Assembly: GCA_037893225.1 (NCBI GenBank)
Contig: JAZGUH010000002.1
Location: 3,348,001 to 3,412,000, forward strand
From: Hippasteria phrygiana
Lineage: Eukaryota > Echinodermata > Asteroidea > Valvatida > Goniasteridae
Direction: 5' to 3'
DNA: 64,000 nucleotides
Part shown: positions 31,948-43,359 of the stretch, one piece after another
Numbering within the stretch: the first letter of the stretch is position 1
How the letters are laid out: each line of letters starts with the position of its first letter
Made by a program: the position numbers and the translations under genes
The notes under the pieces: generated by a model
Seen by the model: only the letters and a program-made list of their open reading frames with translations
Database searches by the model: none
What the model was told of the DNA's origin: nothing

Positions 31948-32733
31948 TGTAGTTTTCACTTTTCATCCAGAAACATGAGGTCAGAACTCGAACACGATTT
32001 TCTGCTAACGGGGCCACTGTCCATTTCACGCGCAACGAGCTCACTAACGTCAGAAGCACAATTTGTTTAGACTCGTAACACAATGTAAGGCTCTATGCAT
32101 GAAATAGAACGACTTGGCCGTGGAACAGCGCCAGAGGTTAGCGAAACTGTTCTGCTACAGTTGCCAAAAATGTTCGCTCTGAAACTATGGGCCCCTGTAC
32201 TTTCAAGACCAAACAACCATGATCTCAATTTTTCAAATTTCGCTACATTCCACCCTTTTTGTGGTGCGAAGTCTTGTCATCCTCGCTGTGCACATCATTA
32301 AGGCATGCTGAGCTTGACGTGTAGTGACTGGCACCAGGCTCGTTTATTAGCACGTCTTGTCGAGAGATATGCCACGGCAAAAGTCCACTGTCAGCACTTG
32401 CCAATTTGTTTCACACTGTATTATGATAAAGTTTATTTGGGTCTTTATTGAAATATTTTACTGCATGATTTCTGAACAATTTTAGAATGTCAGAAAATGG
32501 AACGGAGCTACGAAGCGAAATGATGACGTTACACCTAATTTATCTTGTTTAATTCGTTCAGCCAGGCGGGGAGGAAAGAGCGCGCCGTGCATTTTAGTAC
32601 ATGCAAGTTGAAATCATGCCAATTTTACCTGTTTACCTTTTCAAATTCGTAAGGAAACAATAATGATTTCGTTTAGGTCCCTAATATGAAGTAAACAATT
32701 CTCAAAATGAGCATCTACGTACAAAGTACATTA
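31948..32733. other. No gene recognised
   Basis: Non-coding sequence; the 68-codon frame at 32095-32301 has no motif. Confidence 0.35.
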
Positions 32734-33170
32734 CACTCTAAAACTGTTTAGCAATTAAACACTATCTTGCATTAAGTTTGTAAACATGTTTAGAAGCTAA
32801 ATATAGTACCGGTAGCCTACGTGTCCAATTCCTAAACATCAATGTTACACTATCCGTCAATATATACGCTAAACATGTTTAATACAAGTATGTAAACGTG
32901 TTTACATACTCTTGATTGCTGGGAGAAGTCTGCGTCATTTTCTATTTTTATGTAGATTCATAGGCCTATTGTAAAATCAAACAATTATTTCTGCCATGAA
33001 ATACAAAAAAGAGGCACCAGCGGGCTGTGCTGCGCTAGAGGGGACTTGATAAAAATAGCTCTCAAAATGTTTGATTTTACAATATGCAATCTACATAAAA
33101 ATGAAAAATAACGCAGACTTCTCTCACCACTGAACTTCCTCTTTAATTGCTAAACACATTTTTTGCAGTG
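32734..33170. mobile_element. CACTR-ended MITE interrupted by family D
   Basis: CACTCTAAAACTGTTTAGCA starts the element and TGCAGTG ends it, flanked by TA on both sides. The interior matches the element at 15820 except for a family D insertion at about 32911-33142. Confidence 0.8.
32911..33142. mobile_element. Family D MITE nested in a CACTR element, with TAGGCCTA
   Basis: GAGAAGTCTGCGTCATTTT and inverted AACGCAGACTTCTCTC mark the arms. TTAA follows the right end. In the left arm GATTCATAGGCCTATTG replaces the GATTGCGTATTG of other copies. Confidence 0.8.
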
Positions 33171-33312
33171 TACGAAATGGCAAATCCGCATGTCCCCAGT
33201 TGGCAAACGTCTATACGATCCAACGTCATTCCTATGTAAGTCCATTTGCATCAGGATTGATATTAAAGTACGGTAAAGGATATTTTTCTTCCCGACGTGG
33301 TGTTGAGCGCAA

Positions 33313-33352
33313 TGCTTTCCATGGGTCATTATAGACCCATGGAAAGCAAAAA
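33313..33352. repeat. Palindrome
   Basis: TGCTTTCCATGGGTC is repeated inverted as GACCCATGGAAAGCA across a 6-nt ATTATA spacer. Confidence 0.85.
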
Positions 33353-33399
33353 AATCACCGATTTGTGACCTACCACATTAATTGCGCGGTACCCACTAC

Positions 33400-33570
33400 T
33401 CCATTTGATTCGATTCGGCCATCCGATGACGGCAAGCTTAGTGGGAGATTGATTAAGACGTCTGCTCTTGTAGGCAGTAGGTTGTGGGTTTGAGTCCAAC
33501 CCGAGTATAGCGTGTGAATATCTTTCCCTATAGGTCTTCGGAAAGCACAAATCATACAATGTTTTATAAC
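33400..33570 (+). mobile_element. SINE family 3 (tRNA-Leu-like head)
   Basis: The head runs from 33431: GGCAAGCTTAGTGGGAGATT (A box region), GATTAAGACGTCTGC, then GTGGGTTTGAGTCCAAC (B box). The tail GGAAAGCAC...ACAATGTTTT matches the copy at 18938. GATTCGATTCGG precedes both copies. Confidence 0.7.
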
Positions 33571-33759
33571 ACGTTGGAAAGAGCACAAAATTCCTTTCCC
33601 CATTTTAGAATGCAACATATGCAAACAAAATGTGTAGCCTATATACTCGTTTTCTTAGGTGACCCTTTTATATTTTGTTTTCCGCTTATATACTTTGTAC
33701 TTGTCGATTCAAGTGTAATGCTGCAAAATGTCAAACACGTCGTATGTGTGGTTGCTTGA

Positions 33760-34211
33760 AGAGGATGTTGGTTGCTAAGAGAAGTCTGCGCCATTTTCTA
33801 GAATTGTGTAGACTGCGTATTGTAAAATAAAAGAACTAATTGTTACTGCCAAAAAAAGTAACTTTTGAGAGCTATTTTTATCAAGTTCCCTCTAGCGCAG
33901 TATACATGTAGCCCGATGGTTGTCTAAAAGTAGTCGCTGCGGGCAGCAAACAAATCTGACGTCATAAGACGAACTTCCCTTTGTGCTAGACACAAAAGGG
34001 GAGTGCGTCCTATGACATTTGTTTTCTGCCCGCAGCGATGACTTTTAGACAAATGGTACCAGCGGGCTTGAGGGGACTGCATTAAAATAGCTCTCAAAAG
34101 TCACTTTTGGGTTAGTTTATGGCAGAAATAACTTGCCGTTCTATTTTACAATACGCAATCTACTTAAAACTACAAAATGACGCAGACTTCTCTCAGCAAT
34201 CAACATCATGT
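33760..34211. mobile_element. Family D MITE, long copy
   Basis: AGAGGATGTTGGTTGCTAAG and inverted CAGCAATCAACATCAT are the ends. Arms of about 200 bp carry GCTGCGGGCAGCAAACAAAT and its complement around an ACACAAAAGGGGAG centre. It is non-coding. Confidence 0.85.
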
Positions 34212-34520
34212 AAGGATGACCGCACACTCACTCGACCGAGCAATTACTTTTAGTGTTTACTTTCATATTGGTCAGATCTAGCGTGACCATATATATCCAT
34301 TCTTTTATAGTGTTCAAGTGCAAAATTAATACACATAAAATCATATTTCTTATATGGGACACAAACGACAATATAATATGTCATATTTTTATGACTGAAA
34401 CGTTTTATAATTTTTTTTTTTTTAATAACAGGTAGGTGAAACTCAGTTTTCTTTTGAGGGCAATTTTGTCAAATATTTGAGAAATCTGTATACTTTGTTT
34501 TGAGTTCGTTCGAGTGACCA

Positions 34521-35963
34521 CACTGTAAAAACGTTGGGCAAGGAAAAATTGGGCAAATATGATTTACCCAGAGGTTGTTAATTTTTATTACAAATATTGG
34601 TAATTTTCCAAAGATTTTACCCAACACCAGGTGCTCTAAATTGTTGAAATACGTTTGATAACAAATGTGTAAAATTTGACCAGATGGTTCATAACTCAAT
34701 TACCCCAACTGAGTTGGTCAATTTTTGTTTGTCAGTTTGGGCAACAGTTTACCCAACAAAATTAACAACCTATAATTAACAACAGTTACATTTTCTCTAG
34801 TCGGTTTGTTTCAAACGTTTGGTCATGGGGGGATCTAAAATGTGCCAATTAGGAAAAAACTAAGCTAACAATGGATTTAACCTGTCAAAATCTACCTGGT
34901 GAAGAAACTAGGCAGGCTAGCTGGTTAGCGTTTCAAGCAGAGAAACCCCACATTGTTTTGTTCATTATACCTATATCAATTAATACAGTGATTTAACTTG
35001 AGCACTTCAATACTTGGTATATTTCGGAAGTAAATTTGGCAGTCCTCCAAAAACGCTTCAAAATATTGGTCTGGATTTGACCAATTTCTGGGTTTTGAGA
35101 GAGTACGTTTGCGCGTTACAAAAGTGTTACATTTATCGCGCGCCTTATGAACGTGTACTTGCGATCAGTCTGCCGGGTTGCCGTGCAGTCGTGCACACAT
35201 CACATCGAATAATGGCCGGTGAGTAGAGCTGTCTGTACGCTCTCATCTTGTTCAACTTCAAGTACTGTAAACTGCCCGAAATATCTCATCTTGTAAGCTG
35301 GCTTACCAATGTTTGATCAGTAGCCCATGTCTTCGATGGTAATCTTTCTTTCTTTGACAACGTGACAAGTACTTCGTAGTACCATGGATTAGGCCGCTGG
35401 GCGGTCGTTCTATAGGCGGCTATAACTAATTGATGTGAGGCTTTCATCCATTACGTGTGTACCGTGATCATGATGTTAATGTTGATGAAGATGACTGTAA
35501 TGAATTTGAAAGTAACGCTAATCAGACCCGGGATAGGCCTATTTATGCTGAAAGCCTACTTGAGAAACCACCATGACATCGGAAAACGTCCTCTACACTT
35601 TGAGTAGATTGAACATAAATATAAAAACCAAGAGACATCATAAAATTCTTAAGAAAAAAATACCAATAATGATAAAAGAGGGCCCCATTTGTGGGGCAAA
35701 AGCTTTGACCAATAAAATATGGAAAATCAAGTGACCATCTATTGTTCAAAATAAAATAACCAATAAAATGCACAATTTGCATGACCAACTCTATTGGTGA
35801 AAGCTGGTGTACCAACCATTTGGTAAAGCTTTTTTGCCAACTTCTGGTCACAACGGCTTGCTAAAGACAGTTGGGGAGTTTCTGACCGGAAGTTGGGAAG
35901 TTGATATTTGCACCAATTTTAGGCAAGAAATTGGTCAAACTTTGCCCAACTCTTTTTACAGTG
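34521..35963. mobile_element. 1.44-kb CACTR-ended element, TTGGGCAA subterminal repeats
   Basis: CACTGTAAAAACGTTGGGCA and inverted TTGCCCAACTCTTTTTACAGTG-type ends are flanked by CA on each side. Both terminal 250-bp regions are dense in TTGGGCAA/TTACCCAAC and ACCAATAAAA/TTGGTCAA words. This is typical of CACTA elements and the same subfamily as 17407-17625. No transposase was recognised in the middle. Confidence 0.75.
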
Positions 35964-36279
35964 CATGCTCGGGAGCCTGGTCGACTTGGACATTTGACTC
36001 ACGATGCGATCACTTAGAGGAGTGCTTAGATTACTGAGCTTGAGTCAGTGATATTTCAACTGTTCAGATGCTTCAATTTCTTTCAAGTTACATAGAACAT
36101 TTAAGGTATCGTGTTAGACCCAGTTACTAACAGTCTCACACTCCAAGAAGTCCGATTTGATGTGCAAGAGTTAAACTGACAAGGTGATCCGTGGATCACA
36201 CGTGTCGCCTTCTTTTTGGGTCACTGCATCGCATTTGCAACTTTTAAAAAGAGAGCAATTTTACTTTTTAAGCCTATTT

Positions 36280-36735
36280 TACCACTTGACCTCCAATGAC
36301 CTTTATGTGAGCTGATACAACATCATATAAATGTTTCCATGTTGCACCTAAGGCTCAAGTTTGATTGCAATTGGACTTCAACTTTTCAAATGAGACAAAT
36401 TTTACATGTTCAGCCCATTTTACAACTTGACCTCAGATGACCTTTGACCTTGGTATGTTACCTTTGACCTCACTAACATATGAAGGTTCTATGTTACATG
36501 TATAACCCACATTTGGTTCCAATTGGACTTCAACTTTTCAAATGGAACCAATTTTACATGTTCAGCCCATTTTACAACTTGCCCTCAGATGACATTTGAC
36601 CTTGGCATGTGACCTTTGACCTTGACACGTGACCTTTGACCTAATTAACATCTGCAGGTTTCATTTTACATGTATAACCCACATTTGGACTTCAACTTTT
36701 CAAATGACACCAAATGAGAGCAAAAACTTAACCTA
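36280..36735. repeat. Tandem ~160-bp units with nuclear-receptor DR1-like motifs
   Basis: The words AATTGGACTTCAACTTTTCA, TTTTACATGTTCAGCCCATT and TTTACAACTTG recur about every 150-170 bp (for example at 36371, 36519 and 36687). Three perfect TGACCTTTGACCT sites (36438-36450, 36610-36622, 36630-36642) and one near-match (36458) are present. That word is a direct repeat of AGGTCA with one base spacing on the minus strand. Confidence 0.75.
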
Positions 36736-36747
36736 AAACGTTAACAC

Positions 36748-37374
36748 ACGGGCCACACGGGCCACACGGGGCCACACGGGCCACACGGGGCCACACGGGC
36801 CACACGGGGCCACACGGGACAACACGGGGCCACACGGGACAACACGGGGCCACACGGGACAACACGGGGCCACACGGGACAACACGGGGCCACACGGGAC
36901 AACACGGGGCCACACGGGACAACACGGGGCCACACGGGGCCACACGGGACAACACGGGGCCACACGGGACAACACGGGGCCACACGGGACAACACGGGGC
37001 CACACGGGACAACACGGGGCCACACGGGACAACACGGGGCCACACGGGACAACACGGGGCCACACGGGACAACACGGGGCCACACGGGACAACACGGGGC
37101 CACACGGGACAACACGGGGCCACACGGGACAACACGGGGCCACACGGGACAACACGGGGCCACACGGGACAACACGGGGCAACACGGGGCCACACGGGAC
37201 AACACGGGGCCACACGGGACAACACGGGGCCACACGGGGCCACACGGGACAACACGGGGCCACACGGGACAACACGGGGCCACACGGGACAACACGGGGC
37301 CACACGGGACAACACGGGGCCACACGGGACAACACGGGGCCACACGGGACAACACGGGGCCACACGGGACAACA
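36748..37374. repeat. 20-bp minisatellite
   Basis: About 31 units of CCACACGGGACAACACGGGG, with occasional GGCCACACGGGGCC variants and shorter GGCCACACGG units at the left end. Because 20 is not a multiple of 3 and the unit has no minus-strand stops, all three minus frames are open and encode the same 20-residue repeat. These frames are not genes. Confidence 0.95.
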
Positions 37375-37470
37375 TAGTTGCAGGCAGTGTTCATACTTTG
37401 TGTGATTCAAGAGGATAAACTTGGTTGAGCACAATCCGTCAACCGTGTCACGAGCAAACTGTCCCATAAT
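37375..37470 (+). mobile_element. Family L fragment abutting the minisatellite
   Basis: GCAGGCAGTGTTCATACTTT and GTGTGATTCAA, then AGCACAATCCGTCAACC, match the 5' part of family L (copies at 48825 and 60005). Confidence 0.6.
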
Positions 37471-38510
37471 GCAGTACTGCATGTCACTGCACATTTCCGG
37501 GCTACCGCGAAAAGGTCTATATATTCGCCTTATTCACGACTACTACAGCGAGGCTGCCTAAAATAATTCTCAATTGTGTGAAAAAGCGAAGATGTAGCAG
37601 TCCCAAATCAAATATGAACCCTGTCTTTTTTCAGTGATTGTAGTCTTTGGTTATGAATTCAAGCTAGTTATGCTCCATTTTGAAAGCGAGGTTGCCCCTG
37701 GCAATGTGACAAAATAAAACTGATACATTAACACTGTTTCGTGTTTGCGTGTTTGAAATGCGCGTACATACGCGTATACGTCCAACTATAATGCACGTGC
37801 GCGTGCAACTATACGCACATGTTGATTCAAGGAACGAGATATAAGAATTCTTGTATAAGGCCAATATAAAGTTACGTCATCACTTTGGTACCCTGTAAGG
37901 TTCTTGCCACACCTCGATAGAGATTGACGCATACCGGTACCAATCACCGCTATAATAAAGGATGCGACTTGGTTATGCCAAACTCAGAAATTTAGTGGTC
38001 GGAGTCTGTACTCGAAACAAAAGGTGGTCGGCTCGGATCAGACCCAATGATAATGTAATGTCTCAATAACTTACAAAAGCACCGGGTGTGGCAAATGTTC
38101 GAGTGAAATCAGATCATCATAACATCTTTTAGCACAAACTAAGCCTACTTTGACAGGCGAAACAAACACGCATTCGACATACCTCATTCGCATCAAGCTA
38201 CATTATTTTGTGCCAACTACAGCCGTCGAAACTTTTCATTCATCCCAATCGTGGCTTCCCGTCGACTAGGAAATTGCTTAGAAAAGCATTGCCTGAACAG
38301 ATCCAGGTGAGTCTGGCAAAAAAATATCGTATTCCAGCACTTACGAAGATTTAAGTGAAATAGATCGTGGATACAAAAACTTCCAAGAAACTAACGGGGA
38401 TAAGAATAGGCTGTACAGCAGCTGTCACGCGCTTTTGACCAAGAGCGTATTGATGAATGAAAGATGTAGGGAGAAGTTCAAGGCTGGCTTGATCGTATGT
38501 TTGTTATGCC
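37471..38510. other. No gene recognised
   Basis: Non-coding sequence with a run of alternating CGCGTA/TACGCG-like words at about 37750-37815. No domain in any frame. Confidence 0.4.
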
Positions 38511-38660
38511 CCAACTACAGCATTGGCCTAACTATACCTGGGCCGGCTCCAACTGTAGTTGGGGCCGGTCCCAACTGCGACGGAGTAGTTGGGAAATCCC
38601 AACTGCAGTTGGGACTGAAGGGGCGGGGATATGTGAACGTAACCGCGGCACGTGAATAAG
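38510..38660. repeat. Cluster of CCAACTGYAGTTGG palindromes
   Basis: CCCAACTACAG, CCAACTGTAGTTGG, CCCAACTGCGACGGAGTAGTTGG and CCCAACTGCAGTTGGG occur within about 110 bp. They lead into the 137-bp satellite, whose core is the related CCCAACTATGGTTGGG. Confidence 0.7.
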
Positions 38661-38661
38661 T

Positions 38662-39250
38662 ATTGAAGTAGTGGTCCCAACTATGGTTGGGACTGCACTA
38701 GGCACTGAAAAATGCATTCTTATTACTTGAACACAATTTCACTGTATTTAAAAATTATCAGCCATGTTAATGGTTACTGCCTGCCACAATTGGACCAAGA
38801 TTGAAGTAGTGGTCCCAACTATGGTTGGGACTGCACTAGGCACTGAAAATTCATTCTTATTATTTGAACACAATTTCACTGTATTTAAACATTATCAGCC
38901 ATGTTAATGGTTACTGCCTGCCACAGTTGGACCAAGATTGAAGTAGTGGTCCCAACTATGGTTGGGACTGCACTAGGCACTGAAAACTCATTCTTATTAC
39001 TTGAACACAATTTCACTGTATTTAAATATTATCAGCCATGTTAATGGTTACTGCCTGCCACAGTTGGACCAATATTGAAGTAGTGGTCCCAACTATGGTT
39101 GGGACTGCACTAGGCACTGAAAACTCATTCTTATTACTTGAACACAATTTCACTGTATTTAAAAATTATCAGCCATGTTATGGTTACTGCCTGCCACAGT
39201 TGGACCAGGATTGAAGTCCCAACTATGGTTGGGACTGCACTAGGCACTGC
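38662..39250. repeat. 137-bp satellite, about 4.3 units
   Basis: Units begin ATTGAAGTAGTGGTCCCAAC at 38662, 38800, 38937 and 39074, with a shortened unit at 39210. Each contains the palindrome GTCCCAACTATGGTTGGGAC. Units differ by only a few bases, so expansion or homogenisation is recent. Confidence 0.9.
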
Positions 39251-39437
39251 ACCAAATATTTGAAAAAATCCAAAGCAGACTTCATAAGAACTAACGTCTG
39301 AAGCTTCACGTTGCCCCAATCCATGCGACCATGCCGCCCGCGCCTGGCACAACCCCCATACCTACCTTACTCCCGGCTGATCCTATTGGCTAGACTCTAG
39401 TTCTCCCAACTTCAAGTTTTCATAACCGTCCCTGCAC

Positions 39438-40007
39438 ATGTTTGTGTGTACGTGTACGTGTACGTGCACTGTATATATCTCCGATGACAAGAGGAGAAAG
39501 GACCCAATTCCGTTAGCCGAAAGGAAAGTCGCTGCAAAACTTCTTTCCTTAAACCGGAGCACAGCCTTACCCACAGCACTATACAGGCACCTCCGTCCGT
39601 CCAGCTCGAAATGCCCAAGATTCTTCGGCCTACCAAAGATTCATAAACCAGATAGACCGCTCCGACCGATTGTCTCATCCCGAGGTTCCCCCACGTATAA
39701 CCTCGCCCAACACTTGACGAAGCTTTTACACCCAATCGTGGGTAAGACGCCCCACCATGTACCCAATTCAGCAGGGTTTATCAACATCATAAAGGGAACT
39801 ATATTACAGCCTTCCGACATGCTAGTAACTGTCTTTCCCAATAGACTCTCAGTGGTAAATGTGGTAAATGAGCTGTGGGGAATCTCGAGTCCAGGTGAAA
39901 CTCTAATCACAGGACTGCCAACATCTCCATCAATTTTCCCGCCGCTGCCTCGCGTGCTTAAGCTCAAGCTCAAGCTCCATCGCCGTAATTGGACAATTAC
40001 AGTGTAA
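39438..40007 (+). pseudogene. Penelope-like reverse transcriptase fragment
   Basis: The open frame holds the N-terminal part of a Penelope-like element reverse transcriptase. Diagnostic motifs are LYRHLRPSS (48-56), FFGLPKIHKP (62-71) and RPIVSSRGSPTYNLA (76-90), followed by LLHPIVGKTPHHVPNS (96-111). Similarity ends near residue 130 (DMLVTV), where the family should continue into its aspartate-containing catalytic block. The frame then runs into unrelated sequence, and neither the YxDD active site nor a GIY-YIG endonuclease domain is present. So this is a dead, 3'-truncated copy; the coding match spans about 39483-39875. The first 15 codons are a GTGTAC repeat, not protein. Penelope-like elements are retrotransposons, not viruses. 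Confidence 0.85.
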
Positions 40008-40028
40008 ACAGTTAGTTAATAGGAATCT

Positions 40029-40288
40029 AACTCTCTAAATCCCAAAGAGTGAAATTAGGGACTCGAGGATTTAGAGTGAAAATCACTCTGTTTTTAGATT
40101 GAAAAAAGCAAAAAACAAAAAACCAATTCAGTCGCCACTCGAGTGAAAATTTGATCTTTTCGATTGAATTAATTTCACTCTTAAACGTCTAGTCCCTAGT
40201 TTTAGACTGTGGGAGTGAAGTTTCACGCGAAAAGAGTGAAGTTTCACGCGAAAAGAGTGAATTTTCACTCTTTGGAAATAGGAGAGAA
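40029..40288. mobile_element. Foldback with GAGTGAAA repeats
   Basis: ACTCTCTAAATCCCAAAGAG and inverted CTCTTTGGAAATAGGAGAGA form the ends. GAGTGAAA/TTTCACTC recurs at least eight times. A GTGAAGTTTCACGCGAAAAGA unit is tandemly doubled at about 40216-40258. Confidence 0.75.
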
Positions 40289-41161
40289 CCCTTTAATAAG
40301 TTAATCATAAAATATTACCCACCGAGTTTGTTTTCGTAGTATCGCCACTAGCGATAATATTGGCGAATTGCCAGGGGTATAATATGCACTGTAGTTGAAT
40401 GTAGCTAAAGTGAATGCTGATATACTTGAAATCAGATTTTCTACAGAGCCTGTCGTAATACAATCCATGTGTACAAGAGCTACAGCGTTTTTCGTTTACT
40501 ACAACAGTGCGTGGTGTTCAAAACATCCGCACATCTTTGCAATAGCTTCTTAAGAAAAACCACCACATTTAGGACCTACGCATAATATTTTAGCTTCCTA
40601 ATTCAGCCTTCTGTTTTAGTGGTTATCCTACTAGGTAGAGTCATAAGCGCTGTCAATTACCAAAACTAATAGCACTGATAGTAGTTACAGCAATGTAAAT
40701 TGTACACATTGCAATACATCTTTAGCTGATGAGTAGGCCTAGGCCTATCTTAAAGGGACACATTGCCTTCAAATGTCATGAAATTTTGCTGTTTGGAAAT
40801 GTTCCTTATCTTTTATAAGAGTTGTTCATGCAAAAAAACACGTATAATGTGTTGTAATTAGTGAGTAGTGATTACAAAACAAAAATTGGCCTCTGACCCC
40901 TGACATCTGACCCGCGAAACATAGACGTATTTCCAGTAGTAAATACCACCGTATAAATAATGCGCAAAATATGCTGCAAGAGTCTTAGGCTGGCGCCGCA
41001 GCCAGTGGCCTTGTAAACCTATCAGATGATCGCCAGGTACCATTCTCTACCTCGCGACACATAGCACCAGTGCTGCGCGCCGTGCCACAAGTAGGCCTAC
41101 ATCAAAATGGATCAACAGAACGTACTTCAACCATGCAGCTGCGACTGGAAATACGACTGGT
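40289..41161. other. No gene recognised
   Basis: Non-coding sequence with two overlapping TAGGCCTA copies (40734-40747), followed by AAAGGGACACATTGCCTT. Confidence 0.4.
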
Positions 41162-41225
41162 GAACACGGTCCGCCATTTTGTGGAGTAAAAAATTTGGTT
41201 CTACAAAATGGCGGACCGTTATTTG
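41162..41225. repeat. Hairpin, 20-bp arms
   Basis: CGGTCCGCCATTTTGTGGAG pairs with CTACAAAATGGCGGACCG across about 20 nt. Confidence 0.8.
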
Positions 41226-42223
41226 TCACGAAATTAAACAAAAACCACGCCATTTGAAGGGATAGTTATGTGAATCTTTATATTCTACTATTTAAAAAGC
41301 TTCCCAACCATATCCATTTCAGTTTTATAGCCCAAATCGCAAAATCCAAAGCAATGTGTCTCTTTAACTGTGGGCCTGCCGTATCGCAGTACGCGTCCTA
41401 ACATCAGCATCTTGTACGTGCAACTTGTAGTTCAATAAGGTCATCCACTGAAGTCGAGTAGCAATTAATACAGTAACTGTGTGTATGGCGCTCCAGCTCC
41501 GGAAGCTTTCTCGAACTGCTCGACAAAACAGCCAGTAGGTAAAACCCGACCAGGTATAGTGTTGTCAGCCACAGGGGCGGTCTAAATATGAGAGCCATGT
41601 GCATTCTACAGATATAACTGCTGACAGGCATTCATTGAGATACTTTGGAAAATACATGCAGGAGGACCACTCTCAACATTCCGGTGTCGCGTGAATATCA
41701 GACTCCATGAAAGTCAGACTTGTTGGTTATACTGCGCATGATCAGTAGGCCCCGTATACCAAAACAATGAGAAACATTGGGTAAGGGTGATGGTGATTGC
41801 GGTGAAAAATAGGGATAGGGTTGGGATTAAAGGTTATGTCGAGGGTTAGGTTATGTTGAGGTTAAAGGTTATATCATTGCCAAAAATCACTGCTTTCATC
41901 AGAAAAGCGCAATTGTGTTGCAATGCATCTTAGGTAAAGAGTCGGATATCCATGGGAGTCGGATATTCATATGACACCGGTACTATGATCTCGGGTATCC
42001 ATTTTATAAGGCCTCATACCTTTAAGGCCGAATTCAACGTGTCCGTATTTCATGCGTAGTGCATATAACGCCTAAAAATGAAATTACACGAAAAGCAACA
42101 GGCATCCCATGCGTATTGCGTTATCCGTATTGCGTACTCATTACTTTACGCGTAATTTTATTTTGATGCAACACTCACCACGCAGTTAGACTAATCCAGC
42201 GAACACAATTAGAAGCTATTTTG
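41226..42223. other. No gene recognised
   Basis: Non-coding; no repeat family assigned. Contains a GGTTAGGGTT-like stretch at about 41815-41870. Confidence 0.35.
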
Positions 42224-42462
42224 GGGGGTTTTCGAAACGCTCGCTTCGGCTTGGCTTCGGCTTCGTCTCCGATTTCTGAATATCAGAGAAGCAAACAAAA
42301 TGTAAGTATTCTAATTTGTACTTTCATAATCAACCGAATGAATGTTCCTGAAGCAGAATATGTACCAAAATGTAGAATATTTCCATTTGGTTTGCTTCTC
42401 AGTTATTCAGAAGTCGAAGACGAAGCCGAAGCCAAGCCGAAGCCAGCGTTTCGAAAACCCCC
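42224..42462. mobile_element. Foldback with GAAGCCGAAGCC arms
   Basis: GGGGGTTTTCGAAACGC and a run of GGCTTCGGCTTCG on the left are mirrored by CGAAGCCGAAGCC and GCGTTTCGAAAACCCCC on the right. The arms are about 75 bp around a 90-bp AT-rich loop. The plus-strand open frames here are arm artefacts. Confidence 0.8.
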
Positions 42463-43351
42463 TTGGGGTGGCATTAAATACCCAACCACACACCGCTCGC
42501 GTTCTTATGAGGCGCGCGCGCATTTTGGTGACCCTATTGTTCCAAAAAGCTCGGAGCGCGTGCATACTAGTTGAGTGCCACCCAAGAAAATGGCTGTCCT
42601 CAGATTGGTCTATAAGGATAAATAAATGACGTCGTCTGCGTTCAAGACAATAACACTTGGAACTGAAACGTTTGATGGTTGATTAGACGTTTGGGGTTAA
42701 AGTAAATGCTCCTCATTTAATGACTATTGATGAGATGAACACAAAAGTTAAACACATAATGGTAGACGAATCCCTTATAATTTACTGGTTTTCTCACAAT
42801 CCTGAGGAAACAATATTCACGTGAATAGGTGATGGTAATTGTTTACGCTAATTGTTATTCCTAAAACTAAGCAGACCTCACCAGCTGTACAACCTCATTA
42901 GCTATAGGTCTACAATCCAAATCAGTAACTGGAGCCGCGTGAGTGAGCAGTGAAGGGTTTTGCTGATAATCCATCAGCTAAACGTAACGTATAATGATCC
43001 ATTACGAAAGCCAATGAAGCTAAATGGTATATAGGTTTAGCACAGAATTTGGAGGGGGGAAATGGTTCAGAATGTTACAAGGTATATAGGCCTAATTGGT
43101 CTTTATAACAATTTTGAGCGTAGACTTGGATTGGTGATTGCAAAGGTCATAATTATTTTATTTTTTTAAACCCCAATGTAGATTGAGGAATATTTTTTAT
43201 GGATCGATGTGCTTCTCTTCGGGTTCTTCTTTCCCCTTTACATGCCTCGATGCAGGGCTATACGCAGCATTTCTCTGTGTATGGGGTGCCGGGTGCATGT
43301 CCACATTTTGCAGACCAAATTTTAAAATATTTTTAAAAGAGGGGGCGGGAT
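42463..43351. other. No gene recognised
   Basis: Non-coding sequence with TAGGCCTA at 43087; no assigned family. Confidence 0.35.
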
Positions 43352-43359
43352 GTTAGGGT

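Noticed and set aside
36728..37494. Three minus-strand open frames of 215-253 codons with CPVWPRVVP repeats
   Set aside because: They are the 20-bp minisatellite read in three frames; the peptide is a consequence of a stop-free unit, with no start context or flanking coding signal.
42221..42629. 117- and 95-codon frames with KPKPAFRKPP-like segments
   Set aside because: They arise from the GAAGCC-rich arm of the foldback at 42224-42462.
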